A stretch of 64,000 bases of DNA, from positions 1 through 64,000 of the forward strand of contig JAJOJF010000029.1 in the NCBI GenBank assembly GCA_021208885.1, written 5' to 3'. Shown here one piece after another: positions 42,361-51,888 of the stretch. The translations under genes were made by a program, and so were the position numbers. This DNA is from Burkholderiaceae bacterium. GTDB taxonomy: Bacteria; Pseudomonadota; Gammaproteobacteria; Burkholderiales; Burkholderiaceae_B. Position 1 is the stretch's first letter. Each line of letters starts with the position of its first letter. The notes beneath the pieces were generated by a model that did not search any database, had not been told where the DNA came from, and was given only the letters and a program-made list of their open reading frames with translations.

Positions 42361-43545
42361 TTAACGTATTTGTTTCATAAGCTTGGCAAGTGAGCTGGCC
42401 AAGGTGCTCAGGTGTTCGAGGTTGTGGATCGCGAGCATTTTGTCTACGTAGCGATCTAGTACTTGGGCGCCACCGGCCAATGGTTGATATCCATCGTACC
42501 GCAACAAGGGATTTAGCCACACCGTTGCTCTCGCTTGACGGGTAAGCCAGTCAAGCTCTTGCGCCAAGCTATCGTGGTCACCCGTGTCCAGCCCATCCGT
42601 GATTAGTAACACCAAGGTGCGGTTGCCAATGATGTCATGACGATGATCTTCACGAATTTTCTTTAACGCTGCACCAAGTTGTGTACCGCCACCAAAGTCA
42701 GCGATGGCTTGATTGGCCATGGCAAGCATGACATCGGTGTCGCGCTCAGCAAACGCCGCGTTTAGGTCAGTGAGCTGCGTGCCAAATGCAAATACATCGC
42801 GCGTCCGGTGATAGAGTGCCTGATGCAAAAAAGCAAGCATCAGTCTGGCATAGCGCTCCATGGAGCCTGACACGTCTACTAATACAAGCAATGGCAATGC
42901 AACTCTACGTCGTTTACTCATGGGTAATGACAGGAAATCACCATCGTGCCGGGCAGCGAACTGCATGAGGCGTCGCCAATGCAAATGGTCACCGTGACTG
43001 CCAAACTGCCGGCGTCTGGCATCAATGGTGGGCAACGCTAGCGGGATCTCCCGAACCAGTCTTTCAATCAGCTTGAACTCGCTGGCACTGAGCTGGTTAA
43101 AGTCAGCGTGACGCAGTCGAGCGCGGTCGCTGGCACTCATGGCGGCATCAAGCTCGATCTTTTCTTCTTTGGGCGGGCTCTTTTGCTGGTGTGGTTTGGA
43201 TGGTGCTTGTAACGCTTCTTGCGCGCGCGCACTGCGCGCCGGCGGCTTGTTCTCGGCCTTGGCCTGCGGAAGCAACTGCGCCATCAATTGCTTGGCGATC
43301 TCCGGGTTCCTGAAGTAAGCCTCAAATAAATCAACGAATACGTGCTGATCCTCTTGGCGGCTCACCAGCACCGCACGCAAGGCTGCCTCAACATCAGATT
43401 TACGTCCAAGATCAACCATGCCCAGAGCTTGTTGAGCCAGGCTGATACGTGCACTATCGATTGGCAGACCTGCTCGCCTTAACATGCGACCAAAGCCGAT
43501 GAGATTGTCAGCCAGTTTGCCCGCTCGTGCATCACCTAGAACCAT
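42361..43545 (-). CDS. coxE: CoxE-type von Willebrand A domain protein
   Basis: A 394-residue VWA-containing protein. The metal-ion-dependent adhesion motif is LLVLVDVSGSMERY near residues 224-237 (DxSGS), with a further conserved segment FGGGTQLGAALKKI near 283-296. It partners with the MoxR AAA+ ATPase encoded just upstream (18-bp gap). Together CoxD/CoxE are thought to assemble or activate the molybdenum-copper site of the hydroxylase. The N-terminal half is helical with a charged Lys/Glu/Pro linker near 120. Confidence 0.85.
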   Translation of the reverse strand: MVLGDARAGKLADNLIGFGRMLRRAGLPIDSARISLAQQALGMVDLGRKSDVEAALRAVLVSRQEDQHVFVDLFEAYFRNPEIAKQLMAQLLPQAKAENKPPARSARAQEALQAPSKPHQQKSPPKEEKIELDAAMSASDRARLRHADFNQLSASEFKLIERLVREIPLALPTIDARRRQFGSHGDHLHWRRLMQFAARHDGDFLSLPMSKRRRVALPLLVLVDVSGSMERYARLMLAFLHQALYHRTRDVFAFGTQLTDLNAAFAERDTDVMLAMANQAIADFGGGTQLGAALKKIREDHRHDIIGNRTLVLLITDGLDTGDHDSLAQELDWLTRQARATVWLNPLLRYDGYQPLAGGAQVLDRYVDKMLAIHNLEHLSTLASSLAKLMKQIR

Positions 43546-43563
43546 GTTGCCACCTTGAGATCC

Positions 43564-44463
43564 TCAGGACTCAGTGGCCAGCAACTCTTGCAGCATGGGC
43601 TCAAGCGCAGCGACATCATCTCGCTGCTTAAAGAGAACGCCAGCGGTATTTTCAACAACTTCGGGGTCAAGTTGCAGGGTTTCAAGTGCCACCAATGCCT
43701 TGGCCCATTCAACGCTTTCAGCAATACCAGGTGCACGGCTAAAGGCGTCAGCAAATGGTTTGTGACGTAACCGCTGGACGAAGTCAGCGACCTGCTGGCT
43801 TAACTGCTTGGCAATGCCAGGCACCTGCTCGGCAATGATGGCGAGTTCTCGATCACGGTCGGGATAGTCAACCCAGTGATACAGGCAGCGACGTTTGACC
43901 GCGTCGTTCAAGTCGCGGGTGCGGTTGCTCGTTAAAATCGTCAGCGGTGGAGTCCGTGCTTTGATGGTGCCAAGCTCAGGGATGCTGACCTGATATTCGC
44001 CCAAATACTCCAGTAAAAACGCCTCAAACGGTTCGTCTGCTCGGTCGACTTCATCGATCAGTAGCACCGCACCTACACCTGGCGTTTGCAGGGCTTGTAG
44101 CAAAGGCCGTTTGATGAGGTAGTGCGCTTGATAAACCTCGCGCTCGATTTCCTCAGGCGTGCGAGTCTCTTGCGCAGCTTTCAAGTGAATGAGCTGGGCT
44201 GCGTAGTTCCATTCGTAGAGCGCATCACGCTGTTCGAGCCCGTCATAACATTGCAAACGGATCAGGCTGCGCCCGGTGATGGTCGATAGCGCCTTGGCAA
44301 GCTCCGTTTTACCGACACCGGGGTCACCCTCAAGCAACAGAGGCCGACCAAGGCGAGTCGCCAAATGCACGGCAGTAGCCAATCGCCGGTCGGGGAAATA
44401 CCCGACCGACTGCAAGCTTTGTACCCAGTCATCAACGCTGTCTGGTTGCTGATTTAGCGTCAA
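43564..44463 (-). CDS. coxD: CoxD-type MoxR AAA+ ATPase
   Basis: A 299-residue AAA+ ATPase of the MoxR family. Walker A is LLEGDPGVGKTELAKAL near residues 39-55, Walker B VLLIDEVDRADE near 130-141, and sensor-1 ILTSNRTRDLNDA near 172-184. In cox clusters this protein functions with CoxE as a metal-centre maturation chaperone. It abuts coxM without a gap (43564-44463 then coxM ends at 44464), so translation is coupled. Confidence 0.9.
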   Translation of the reverse strand: MTLNQQPDSVDDWVQSLQSVGYFPDRRLATAVHLATRLGRPLLLEGDPGVGKTELAKALSTITGRSLIRLQCYDGLEQRDALYEWNYAAQLIHLKAAQETRTPEEIEREVYQAHYLIKRPLLQALQTPGVGAVLLIDEVDRADEPFEAFLLEYLGEYQVSIPELGTIKARTPPLTILTSNRTRDLNDAVKRRCLYHWVDYPDRDRELAIIAEQVPGIAKQLSQQVADFVQRLRHKPFADAFSRAPGIAESVEWAKALVALETLQLDPEVVENTAGVLFKQRDDVAALEPMLQELLATES

Positions 44464-45264
44464 TCAGCTCTCCTTGCCTAGCGCTTGATTTACAGCACGT
44501 TGCGTCTGGATCTTGATGAGCTCGGCCCGATACTCGGGGCTCGCATGCAAATCACCACTCAGATCTGAAGCGTCAATCAAAACGCTTTCAACGGCATCAG
44601 CCGAGAAGTTTGCGTTTAATGCGGCTTCCAGGCCAGCGTGGCGGAACACGCCATTGCCAGCACCGGTGATAGCTACCCGAACACCGTGGGCAGTTTTAGC
44701 GACGAATACACCAACCAAGGCGTAACGTGAGGCGGGTTGCTTGAATTTGGCATATGCGGCCATTTCGGGCACGGGGAAGCTCACCGCGGTGATTAGTTCG
44801 CCTGGTTCAAGTGCAGTTGCATACAGACCCTGGAAGAAATCATCGGCTGCGATTTCGCGCTTATTCGTCTTGACGGTTGCGCCAAGTCCCAAAACGGCGC
44901 TCGGGTAGCAGGCTGAAGGGTCGTTGTTGGCGACCGATCCTCCGATCGTACCCATGGCACGTACTTGCTTATCACCGATACCGCCAGCGAGTTTGGCCAG
45001 GCCTGGAATTTTGCTGGTGACTAAAGGGTCGGTTGCCACAGCCTGGTGTCGAGTCATGGCACCGATCACGATTGCACCATTGTCTTCACAGATACCTGCG
45101 AGTTGCGACAGGCCACCCAAATCTACCAGCGTTTCGGGTTGCATGAGACGCTGCTTCATTGAGGCCAGCATGGTCTGTCCACCTGCTAGAAGCTGCCCGC
45201 CATCATTGAGCAATTGCACAGCCTGATCCAACGATTCAGCACGCTTGAATTCAAAGTTATACAT
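44464..45264 (-). CDS. coxM: Molybdenum hydroxylase FAD-binding subunit (CoxM-like)
   Basis: A 266-residue FAD-binding medium subunit. FAD-contact motifs are LLAGGQTMLASMKQRL near residues 25-40 (AGGQS/T-type) and MGTIGGSVANNDPSACYPS near 106-124 (TIGG motif). Length matches CoxM/CutM. Gene order here is S-L-M (reading from 48149 leftwards), which is the order of form II enzymes, whereas canonical form I CO dehydrogenases use M-S-L. Confidence 0.92.
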   Translation of the reverse strand: MYNFEFKRAESLDQAVQLLNDGGQLLAGGQTMLASMKQRLMQPETLVDLGGLSQLAGICEDNGAIVIGAMTRHQAVATDPLVTSKIPGLAKLAGGIGDKQVRAMGTIGGSVANNDPSACYPSAVLGLGATVKTNKREIAADDFFQGLYATALEPGELITAVSFPVPEMAAYAKFKQPASRYALVGVFVAKTAHGVRVAITGAGNGVFRHAGLEAALNANFSADAVESVLIDASDLSGDLHASPEYRAELIKIQTQRAVNQALGKES

Positions 45265-45278
45265 GGTGTGCTTGCTCC

Positions 45279-47660
45279 TTAGGCTTTGGCTTGTTGAATT
45301 GCTTGCCAGACGCGGTGTGGCGTGGCCGGCATGTCCAGATCTTTGACGCCAAGTGGTGCCAAAGCATCAAGGACGGCATTGATCACTGCCGGAGGCGATC
45401 CTATGGCGCCGGCTTCACCACAACCCTTGGTACCCAAGGGGTTGGTGGTGCAAGGCGTGCAAACGTGGCCAATCTTGAAGTCAGGCAAGTCATCTGCACG
45501 CGGCATGGTGTAGTCCATGAACGAGCCAGTCAATAATTGGGCTGTTTCACGGTCATAAACACAGTTCTCCATCAGTGCTTGACCAATGCCTTGGGCCAGA
45601 CCGCCATGGACCTGTCCTTCGACAATCATCGGGTTGATGATGGTGCCGAAGTCGTCCATGGCTGTGAATCTATCAACACGAGTCTCGCCAGTTTTGGGGT
45701 TGATTTCAACTTCGCAGATATAGGTGCCAGCCGGGAAGGTGAAGTTGGTCGGGTCATAGAACGCCGTCTCGTTTAAGCCCGGCTCCAAAGTCTCAAGCGG
45801 GTAGTTATGCGGCACGTATGCGGCCAAAGCCACCTGTGCAAACGGCACTTTCTTATCCGTCCCTTTGACTGTGAACTCGCCATTGGTGAACTCAACATCC
45901 GTATCGCTAGCCTCCATGAGATGAGCAGCGATTTTCTTGGCTTTGGCTTCGATCTTGTCGATCGCACGCATGATCGCTGAGCCACCAACCGAGATTGACC
46001 GTGAGCCATAGGTGCCCATGCCGAAAGGCACACGGCCAGTATCGCCGTGAACGATGTCAACGTTCTCTACCGGGATACCCAGGCGGGCCGCCACCACTTG
46101 TGCGAAGGTTGTTTCGTGACCCTGGCCATGGCTGTGTGAGCCAGTGAAGACCGTTACGCTGCCAGTTGGGTGCACCCGTACTTCACCGCACTCGAACAAG
46201 CCCGCACGGGCACCCAAAGCGCCAGCGATGTTGCTTGGCGCCAGGCCGCAGGCTTCGATGTAGCTTGAATAGCCAATGCCGCGCAGCAGACCTTTGGCCT
46301 CACTTGCTTTGCGGCGGGCCTCAAACCCGGCCACATCAGCCAGTTCCATGGCCTTGTCCAGGCACTGGTGGAAGTCGCCGGTGTCGTATTGCAGCGCTAC
46401 GGGTGTTTGGTAAGGGAACTCGCCAATGAAGTTGCGACGGCGGATTTCGTCCTGGCTTAAGCCAAGCTCCCAGCCTGCGCGTGAGACGATACGCTCAAGT
46501 AGATAAGTGGCCTCAGGACGGCCAGCACCACGATACGCATCAACCGGTGCCGTGTTGGTGAACCAGGCATCAACCTCGACATAGATTTGCGGCGTGGTGT
46601 ATTGGCCTGCCAAGAGTGTGGCATACAGGATGGTTGGGATACATGTGGAGAAGGTCGACAGGTATGCGCCCATATTGGCGTCAGTGTGCACACGCAAGGC
46701 AAGGAACTTGCCATCCTTGTCCATGGCCATCTCAGCGTGCGTGACGTGATCACGGCCGTGGGCATCAGAGAGGAAGGCTTCAGTGCGGTCTGCGGTCCAC
46801 TTGACCGTCTTATTGAGCTTTTTGGCTGCCCACGTTACGCAAACGTCTTCAGCGTAGAGATAGATCTTCGAGCCAAACCCTCCGCCCACATCAGGTGCAA
46901 TCACGCGAACCTTATGTTCGGGCAGGCCCATCACGAAAGCGGTGAGCAACAGGCGCTCGACGTGCGGATTTTGGTTGGCAACGTAGAGTGTGTATTCATC
47001 AGAGGCCCGGTTGTAGCAACCGATGGCTGCGCGCGGCTCCATCGCGTTGGGCACCAAGCGATTGTTGATGAGATCGATTTTGGTGACGTGAGCCGCACCT
47101 TCAAATGCCTTGTCCACCGCCTCTTTCTCGCCGATCGCCCACTTATAGCAATGGTTCTTGGGTGCTTGGTCGTGGATTTGGGGCGCACCGTCTTTGCCGG
47201 CATCGCGGATATCCGCCACCGCTGGCAGGACATCGTAGTCAACTTCAACGAGCTCAGCAGCGTTGCGCGCTTGCTCCAGCGTCTCGGCGATCACCATAGC
47301 GACATGGTCACCCACGTAGCGAGCTTTACCCTGGCAAAGAATTGGGTGGGGTGGCTCTTTCATAGGCTCGCCGTTAGTGCTGGTGATCAACCAACCACAG
47401 GGCAAACCATTGACATTGTCAGCAGCCACATCCTGGCCGTCATACACAGCCACCACGCCAGGCGCGGCCAGTGCTGTGCTCTTGTCAATTGACTTGATCA
47501 CGGCATGAGCGTGTGGTGAGCGTACAAAGTACGCATACACCATGTTGTTGATCTGGATGTCGTCGGTGTACTGACCTGCGCCAGTCAGGAAACGCTCATC
47601 TTCCTTGCGTAATACAGCCTCACCGATGTACGGCAGGTTTGCGAAATCATTCGATCCCAT
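45279..47660 (-). CDS. coxL: Molybdenum hydroxylase large subunit, form II CoxL-like
   Basis: A 793-residue molybdopterin-cytosine-dinucleotide subunit of the xanthine-oxidase family. The active-site loop is [16 protein letters not shown] near residues 375-390: AYRGAGR is the form II signature, in place of the AYxCSFR loop with the Cu-binding Cys of form I CO dehydrogenase. Other blocks: [16 protein letters not shown] near 259-274, [15 protein letters not shown] near 511, [14 protein letters not shown] near 560-573, and the catalytic Glu in [19 protein letters not shown] near 748. Form II enzymes have been linked to weak CO oxidation or to other, mostly unknown substrates. Confidence 0.93.
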   Translation of the reverse strand: MGSNDFANLPYIGEAVLRKEDERFLTGAGQYTDDIQINNMVYAYFVRSPHAHAVIKSIDKSTALAAPGVVAVYDGQDVAADNVNGLPCGWLITSTNGEPMKEPPHPILCQGKARYVGDHVAMVIAETLEQARNAAELVEVDYDVLPAVADIRDAGKDGAPQIHDQAPKNHCYKWAIGEKEAVDKAFEGAAHVTKIDLINNRLVPNAMEPRAAIGCYNRASDEYTLYVANQNPHVERLLLTAFVMGLPEHKVRVIAPDVGGGFGSKIYLYAEDVCVTWAAKKLNKTVKWTADRTEAFLSDAHGRDHVTHAEMAMDKDGKFLALRVHTDANMGAYLSTFSTCIPTILYATLLAGQYTTPQIYVEVDAWFTNTAPVDAYRGAGRPEATYLLERIVSRAGWELGLSQDEIRRRNFIGEFPYQTPVALQYDTGDFHQCLDKAMELADVAGFEARRKASEAKGLLRGIGYSSYIEACGLAPSNIAGALGARAGLFECGEVRVHPTGSVTVFTGSHSHGQGHETTFAQVVAARLGIPVENVDIVHGDTGRVPFGMGTYGSRSISVGGSAIMRAIDKIEAKAKKIAAHLMEASDTDVEFTNGEFTVKGTDKKVPFAQVALAAYVPHNYPLETLEPGLNETAFYDPTNFTFPAGTYICEVEINPKTGETRVDRFTAMDDFGTIINPMIVEGQVHGGLAQGIGQALMENCVYDRETAQLLTGSFMDYTMPRADDLPDFKIGHVCTPCTTNPLGTKGCGEAGAIGSPPAVINAVLDALAPLGVKDLDMPATPHRVWQAIQQAKA

Positions 47661-47681
47661 CTCTGTCTCCTGTTGTCGGCC

Positions 47682-48149
47682 TTAGGCCTTCATTTGGGCT
47701 GCGCCCTGTTTTACAGCGCGCACAATGTTCTGGTAACCGGTACAGCGGCAAATGTTGCCTTCAAGCAGTTCCCGGATTTCGTGCTCTGAGGCACCTGGGT
47801 GCTTGGAGCAAAGGTCCACTGCACTCATCACCATGCCGGTGGTGCAGAAACCGCACTGCAGGCCATGACAATCTTTAAATGCTTGCTGCATGGGATGCAT
47901 CTGACCATCAGCTGTGCTCAAGCCTTCGATGGTGGTCACTGATTTGCCTGCCATCTGCGCTAGCAGTACATTGCACGACTTGATTGCATCACCGTTGACA
48001 AGCACCGTACAGGCGCCACATTGGGCTGTGTCACAGCCGACATGGGTACCCGTAAGTCCCATGTGTTCTCGCAAGGCTTGCACCAACAATGTGTTTGGTT
48101 CAGCCTCAAGCGTGACTGTCTTTCCATTGACCGTCAGTTCGGTTTTCAT
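47682..48149 (-). CDS. coxS: Molybdenum hydroxylase [2Fe-2S] subunit (CoxS-like)
   Basis: A 155-residue iron-sulfur small subunit. The plant-type ferredoxin domain carries one cluster ([16 protein letters not shown] near residues 38-53, with the remaining Cys in SCNVLLAQ near 60), and the helical C-terminal domain carries the second cluster ([14 protein letters not shown] near 97 and [15 protein letters not shown] near 133). It is the first gene of the operon, 21 bp before coxL. Electrons pass from Mo-CoxL through CoxS to FAD-CoxM. A 160-bp gap upstream probably contains the operon promoter. Confidence 0.94.
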   Translation of the reverse strand: MKTELTVNGKTVTLEAEPNTLLVQALREHMGLTGTHVGCDTAQCGACTVLVNGDAIKSCNVLLAQMAGKSVTTIEGLSTADGQMHPMQQAFKDCHGLQCGFCTTGMVMSAVDLCSKHPGASEHEIRELLEGNICRCTGYQNIVRAVKQGAAQMKA

Positions 48150-48309
48150 AGCGAAGTCTCCTGATGAAACGCTTAAGTCGTTTTTAATTCTCTGAGTCCT
48201 TCATCCTAGAGGACATCAGGCATTTCATCAATCATTCACGTACAAACTGCTGTCAGGGAAAATACTGAGTCTGCTCACGAATTAAGCGAACTTGGCTACC
48301 AGAATGACC

Positions 48310-49302
48310 TCAATCAATTAATCGGACCAGTTGCTTGCCAAAATTCTCACCTTTGAGCATGCCAACAAACGCCGATGGCGCATTAGCCAGTCCTTGAGTG
48401 ATGGACTCACGGAATTTGATCTGGCCTCGAGCTACCCGCTCACGCAACTCCTGTCGGATCGCAGGCCAAGTCTCCATGTGGTCGGAAACGATGAAACCCT
48501 GCAGCTTGATTCGATTGATCAGAATCGAGCGCAGCGTGTGATGGGCATGGGGCGGTCGGTTGAACTCAGAGACCATGCCGCAAAGCGCAATGCGCGAGAA
48601 AACGTTCATGCGCGGCAAAAGCGTTTCAAAGATCGCCCCACCGACATTCTCAAACAGGCAGTCAACGCCATTTGGCAATGCCGCGCTCAATTGTTTTTCG
48701 AAATCAGAGCGCTTGTGATCGATGCAAGCATCAAACCCGAGCTCGTTGACCACGAAATCGCATTTTGCTGATCCTCCTGCGATACCCACCACCCGGCACC
48801 CGACTGACTTTGCCAATTGTCCGACTACTGACCCAACTGCGCCAGAGGCAGCATCGACCACAACCGTCTCGCCTGCTTTAGGTTCACAGATTGTCATCAA
48901 GCCCGTCCAGGCCGTAATGCCCGGCATGCCGATGACGCCGAGATAAGCGCTTGGCGGCACATCATCGTCTTCAATCTTGAGCGCCTGCTTGGCTGACACA
49001 GCAGCAAACAATTGCCAGCCCGTGGCTGCCAGCACCATATCGCCAGGTTTGAACCGATCAGAGTGTGACTCGATCACTTCACCCACGGTGCCACCGACCA
49101 TTAACTGACCTGGCTCGACACCCTGAGCGTACGACTTGGCCGCGGAAATGCGACTGCGCATGTACGGGTCAAGCGACAGCCAGTGATTGCGCACCAGAAT
49201 TTCACCCTCTTGCGCTTCCGGCACGGGTGATTCAACCAGTTTGAAGTGGTCGGGCCTGACCCAACCTTCAGGGCGTTCAACCAGAATAATTTGTTGGTTC
49301 AT
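48310..49302 (-). CDS. Zinc-independent MDR-family NADP-dependent oxidoreductase (CurA/PTGR-like)
   Basis: A 330-residue medium-chain dehydrogenase/reductase of the prostaglandin-reductase/CurA/YncB type. Visible parts are the N-terminal MNQQIILVERPEGWVRPDHF, then LSLDPYMRSRISAAKSYAQG, and the NADP motif AASGAVGSVVGQLAKSVGCRVVGIAGG near residues 153-179. It reduces alpha,beta-unsaturated ketones or quinones in known relatives. A longer frame extends upstream into floA but is out of frame with it; I start at 49302, one base after the floA stop. It is probably the last gene of the nfeD-floA operon. Confidence 0.88.
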   Translation of the reverse strand: MNQQIILVERPEGWVRPDHFKLVESPVPEAQEGEILVRNHWLSLDPYMRSRISAAKSYAQGVEPGQLMVGGTVGEVIESHSDRFKPGDMVLAATGWQLFAAVSAKQALKIEDDDVPPSAYLGVIGMPGITAWTGLMTICEPKAGETVVVDAASGAVGSVVGQLAKSVGCRVVGIAGGSAKCDFVVNELGFDACIDHKRSDFEKQLSAALPNGVDCLFENVGGAIFETLLPRMNVFSRIALCGMVSEFNRPPHAHHTLRSILINRIKLQGFIVSDHMETWPAIRQELRERVARGQIKFRESITQGLANAPSAFVGMLKGENFGKQLVRLID

Positions 49303-49303
49303 G

Positions 49304-50200
49304 TCAAGCGGGCGTGCCGTATATCCGACCCGCACGGAACGCATCGGCCATGGCACGTGGCACTTCCGATTCAGCCTCAACAACCTTAGCGCGCATTTCC
49401 TGTTCAAGCGCAACAGCCATCGCTCGACGCTCCTCGGCCTTAGCCTGCGCAATTTGCTTGTCAGCATTGGCTTGTTCGATCTGTAGTGCGGCGCCAATGT
49501 TCTTCCCCACGTCAATATCCGCAATATCGATTGAAAGGATCTCGTAGGCGGTGCCTGAATCCAGACCGTTGGCCAAAATCCGTTTGGAAATACTGTCTGG
49601 GCGCTCGAGCACGTCTTTGTGATTGGGGGCAGAGCCGATCGCGCTGACCATGCCTTCACCGACACGCGCGATGATTGTCTCTTCTCCTGCGCCACCGACC
49701 AAGCGATCGAGGTTTGTGCGCACTGTTACGCGCGCTACACCAATGAGTTGTATCCCGTCTTGTGCGACGGCGGCATTGCGCGGGGTTTGAATAACTTTAG
49801 GTAATACAGACATCTGCACCGCATCAAGTACGTTGCGTCCTGCCAGGTCAATGGCTGCTGCTCGATTGAAAGTCAACTCGATATTTGCCTTGTCTGCCGA
49901 GATGATGGCGTTGACCACATCCACGACATTGCCGCCAGCCAGAAAGTGGCTCTCAAGCTCATCAAGCGGGATATTCAAGCCAGCTTTGACAGCGCTGATA
50001 CGAGCCTTGATGATGCTATGCGGGGGCACGCGGCGCAGGCGCATGGCTACCAGTGTCAACAGTCCAACATAGGCGCCCGAGGCCCATGCTGTAATCCAAA
50101 GACGAAACGGCACGAAATAACCAATCACGGCAATCAAGACCAGCAGGATGATCAGCATGCCAATAAAGCCAGTGCCAGCAATCATGTTCAGTGCATCCAT
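49304..50200 (-). CDS. floA: Flotillin-like protein FloA, shortened paralogue
   Basis: A 298-residue flotillin-like FloA/UPF0365 protein. An N-terminal hydrophobic segment (about residues 9-28) anchors it to the membrane, and the second hydrophobic region has [22 protein letters not shown] near 38-60. A PHB-type domain and a coiled tail with [12 protein letters not shown] follow. It is strongly similar to the second FloA at 50865-51848, but its C-terminus stops after [15 protein letters not shown], lacking the DYYRMxNLxADTxMR stretch found in the paralogue. FloA-type proteins form lipid microdomains that scaffold membrane proteins. Confidence 0.9.
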   Translation of the reverse strand: MDALNMIAGTGFIGMLIILLVLIAVIGYFVPFRLWITAWASGAYVGLLTLVAMRLRRVPPHSIIKARISAVKAGLNIPLDELESHFLAGGNVVDVVNAIISADKANIELTFNRAAAIDLAGRNVLDAVQMSVLPKVIQTPRNAAVAQDGIQLIGVARVTVRTNLDRLVGGAGEETIIARVGEGMVSAIGSAPNHKDVLERPDSISKRILANGLDSGTAYEILSIDIADIDVGKNIGAALQIEQANADKQIAQAKAEERRAMAVALEQEMRAKVVEAESEVPRAMADAFRAGRIYGTPA

Positions 50201-50220
50201 TTCATTTCCTTATTGGCTAT

Positions 50221-50868
50221 CTACGAGGGTCGCGCAGGGGCGACGTCAGATTGTTGGATCGGGTCGAATTCATAGGGTTGCAAAGCGCGCGGCGGTCCAA
50301 GCACGGTCATGGCAATGATTGCCTGGCGTGCACCCTGACGGCTACGTAGGCCCTTGACTAGCGGATGTGTGCCAGGAACTCTGGACCGATTGCCATCAAT
50401 TGTGTTGCTGGCACGCGCTTGCGTCGACGATTTCGGCGTGATTGCTGCTACAGGTCTTTGATAAGCTCGCGTGTCAGGCGTGCTTACAGGGTAGGGTTGA
50501 TAGTCCGGTGAAATCCACGGCGGCGGTTCTGGTGCTTCAATGGGCTCACGATAGGTTTGGGGTGCGGGCGCCTTGAACACAGGGGCTGGCTCAGCAGGTG
50601 CTGGAATCGGTCTACCGAACGGTCCGGCCAGCGAATCGGAGCTGTCAGTTGAAGAGCTCTGAGCGTCAGCAGACTCGGCCGCAGGCAGAGGCGGCAGATT
50701 GCTGAGCGCTTTCTTGTCTTTCTCCAGCTTTAAAACCAGCACGCCAAGTAGCGCCAGGATCAGCACCAGCCAAATGGGGAAACCCGCCAAAAAAGCAAAC
50801 ACCGCCATTATAAAAAATGGGACGGCGCTTTGCGGTTGGCTTTTCTTTTTCTTGCTCATGGCATTCAC
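50221..50868 (-). CDS. Pro/Ser-rich single-helix membrane protein of unknown function
   Basis: A 215-residue protein not recognised as a named family. A short basic N-terminus (SKKKKSQ) precedes two close hydrophobic segments (about residues 16-46, [20 protein letters not shown]). A long Pro/Ser/Ala-rich linker follows (residues about 55-165), then a conserved-looking C-terminal block [20 protein letters not shown] near 181-200. It lies between two floA genes; its start overlaps the floA stop by 4 bp (ATGA). The end block suggests docking to a partner, perhaps the flotillins. No function assigned. Confidence 0.75.
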   Translation of the reverse strand: MNAMSKKKKSQPQSAVPFFIMAVFAFLAGFPIWLVLILALLGVLVLKLEKDKKALSNLPPLPAAESADAQSSSTDSSDSLAGPFGRPIPAPAEPAPVFKAPAPQTYREPIEAPEPPPWISPDYQPYPVSTPDTRAYQRPVAAITPKSSTQARASNTIDGNRSRVPGTHPLVKGLRSRQGARQAIIAMTVLGPPRALQPYEFDPIQQSDVAPARPS

Positions 50869-51848
50869 ACGCGCGGAATGTTGCCCGCGTTGGTATCACC
50901 GTCGCCGCCGATATTTTGTCGCATGCTAGTGTCAGCTTGCAGATTTTGCATGCGGTAGTAGTCCATGATGCCTAGTTGTCCGCCGCGGAAGGCTTCAGCC
51001 ATGGCCAGTGGCACTTCGGCTTCGGCTTCAACGACTTTGGCACGCATTTCCTGCTCTTTTGCCACAGCCATGGCGCGCCGCTCTTCAGCCTTGGCCTGAG
51101 CAATCTGCTTGTCAGCATTGGCTTGATCGATTTGTAGTTTCGCACCGATGTTCTCACCAACATCAACGTCAGCAATGTCGATGGAGAGAATTTCAAAGGC
51201 TGTGCCGGCATCCAGACCCTTGGCCAGGATATGTTTGGAAATGTTGTCTGGGTTTTCCAGTACCAACTTGTGGTTGTCGGCAGAACCGATGGTGCTCACC
51301 ATGCCTTCGCCCACGCGGGCGATGATGGTCTCTTCGCCAGCGCCACCCACCAGCCGATCGATGTTTGTGCGTACTGTTACCCGAGCTAGACAAACCAGCT
51401 GGATGCCGTCGCGGGCCACGGCAATGATGCGTGGCGTTTCAATCACTTTGGGAAGCACGGACATTTGTACCGCTTCGAGCACATCACGACCGGCCAGATC
51501 AATGGCAGCAGCGCGCTTGAAGGTAAGCGGAATATTGGCTTTGTCGGCTGAGATCATGGCGTTGACAACTCTCACCACGTTGCCACCGGCCAGAAAGTGG
51601 GCCTCAAGTTCATCGAGAGAGATATCAAGCCCCGCCTTGACTGCACTAATACGTGCGGTGATGATAGTCGCCGGTGGCACCCGGCGCAGACGCATCGCAA
51701 CTAGCGTGAATAAACCGACGTAAGCGCCAGAGGCCCACGCTGCAATCCACAATGGGATTGGCACGAGGTATAAGATGATTGCGAGTCCGAGAACAATCGG
51801 GATCAAAATCCCAAAAGCACCGAACAACCCAAAAATTGTTTCAACCAT
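50865..51848 (-). CDS. floA: Flotillin-like protein FloA, full-length
   Basis: A 327-residue FloA/UPF0365 protein. N-terminal membrane helix at about residues 9-32, then [24 protein letters not shown] near 33-56, PHB/SPFH domain, alanine-rich coiled region [20 protein letters not shown] near 248-267 and the standard C-terminal ending ([20 protein letters not shown]). Its length matches B. subtilis FloA. It starts 40 bp after nfeD stops, the classic nfeD-floA pair. A second, shorter copy lies two genes downstream, making a tandem-paralogue arrangement. Confidence 0.93.
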   Translation of the reverse strand: MVETIFGLFGAFGILIPIVLGLAIILYLVPIPLWIAAWASGAYVGLFTLVAMRLRRVPPATIITARISAVKAGLDISLDELEAHFLAGGNVVRVVNAMISADKANIPLTFKRAAAIDLAGRDVLEAVQMSVLPKVIETPRIIAVARDGIQLVCLARVTVRTNIDRLVGGAGEETIIARVGEGMVSTIGSADNHKLVLENPDNISKHILAKGLDAGTAFEILSIDIADVDVGENIGAKLQIDQANADKQIAQAKAEERRAMAVAKEQEMRAKVVEAEAEVPLAMAEAFRGGQLGIMDYYRMQNLQADTSMRQNIGGDGDTNAGNIPRV

Positions 51849-51888
51849 CAGTACTCTCCCCTTGGCTTGTTGGTTTTATCGGTCGGCC

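Noticed and set aside
46587-47492. 301-codon plus-strand frame
   Set aside because: It is antisense to coxL; no domains, typical shadow frame.
45279-47660. Form I CO dehydrogenase
   Set aside because: The active-site loop is AYRGAGR rather than AYxCSFR, and gene order is S-L-M.
48310-49695. 461-codon version of the oxidoreductase
   Set aside because: The N-terminal 131 residues overlap floA out of frame and are Arg/Leu-rich nonsense; the family start is at 49302.
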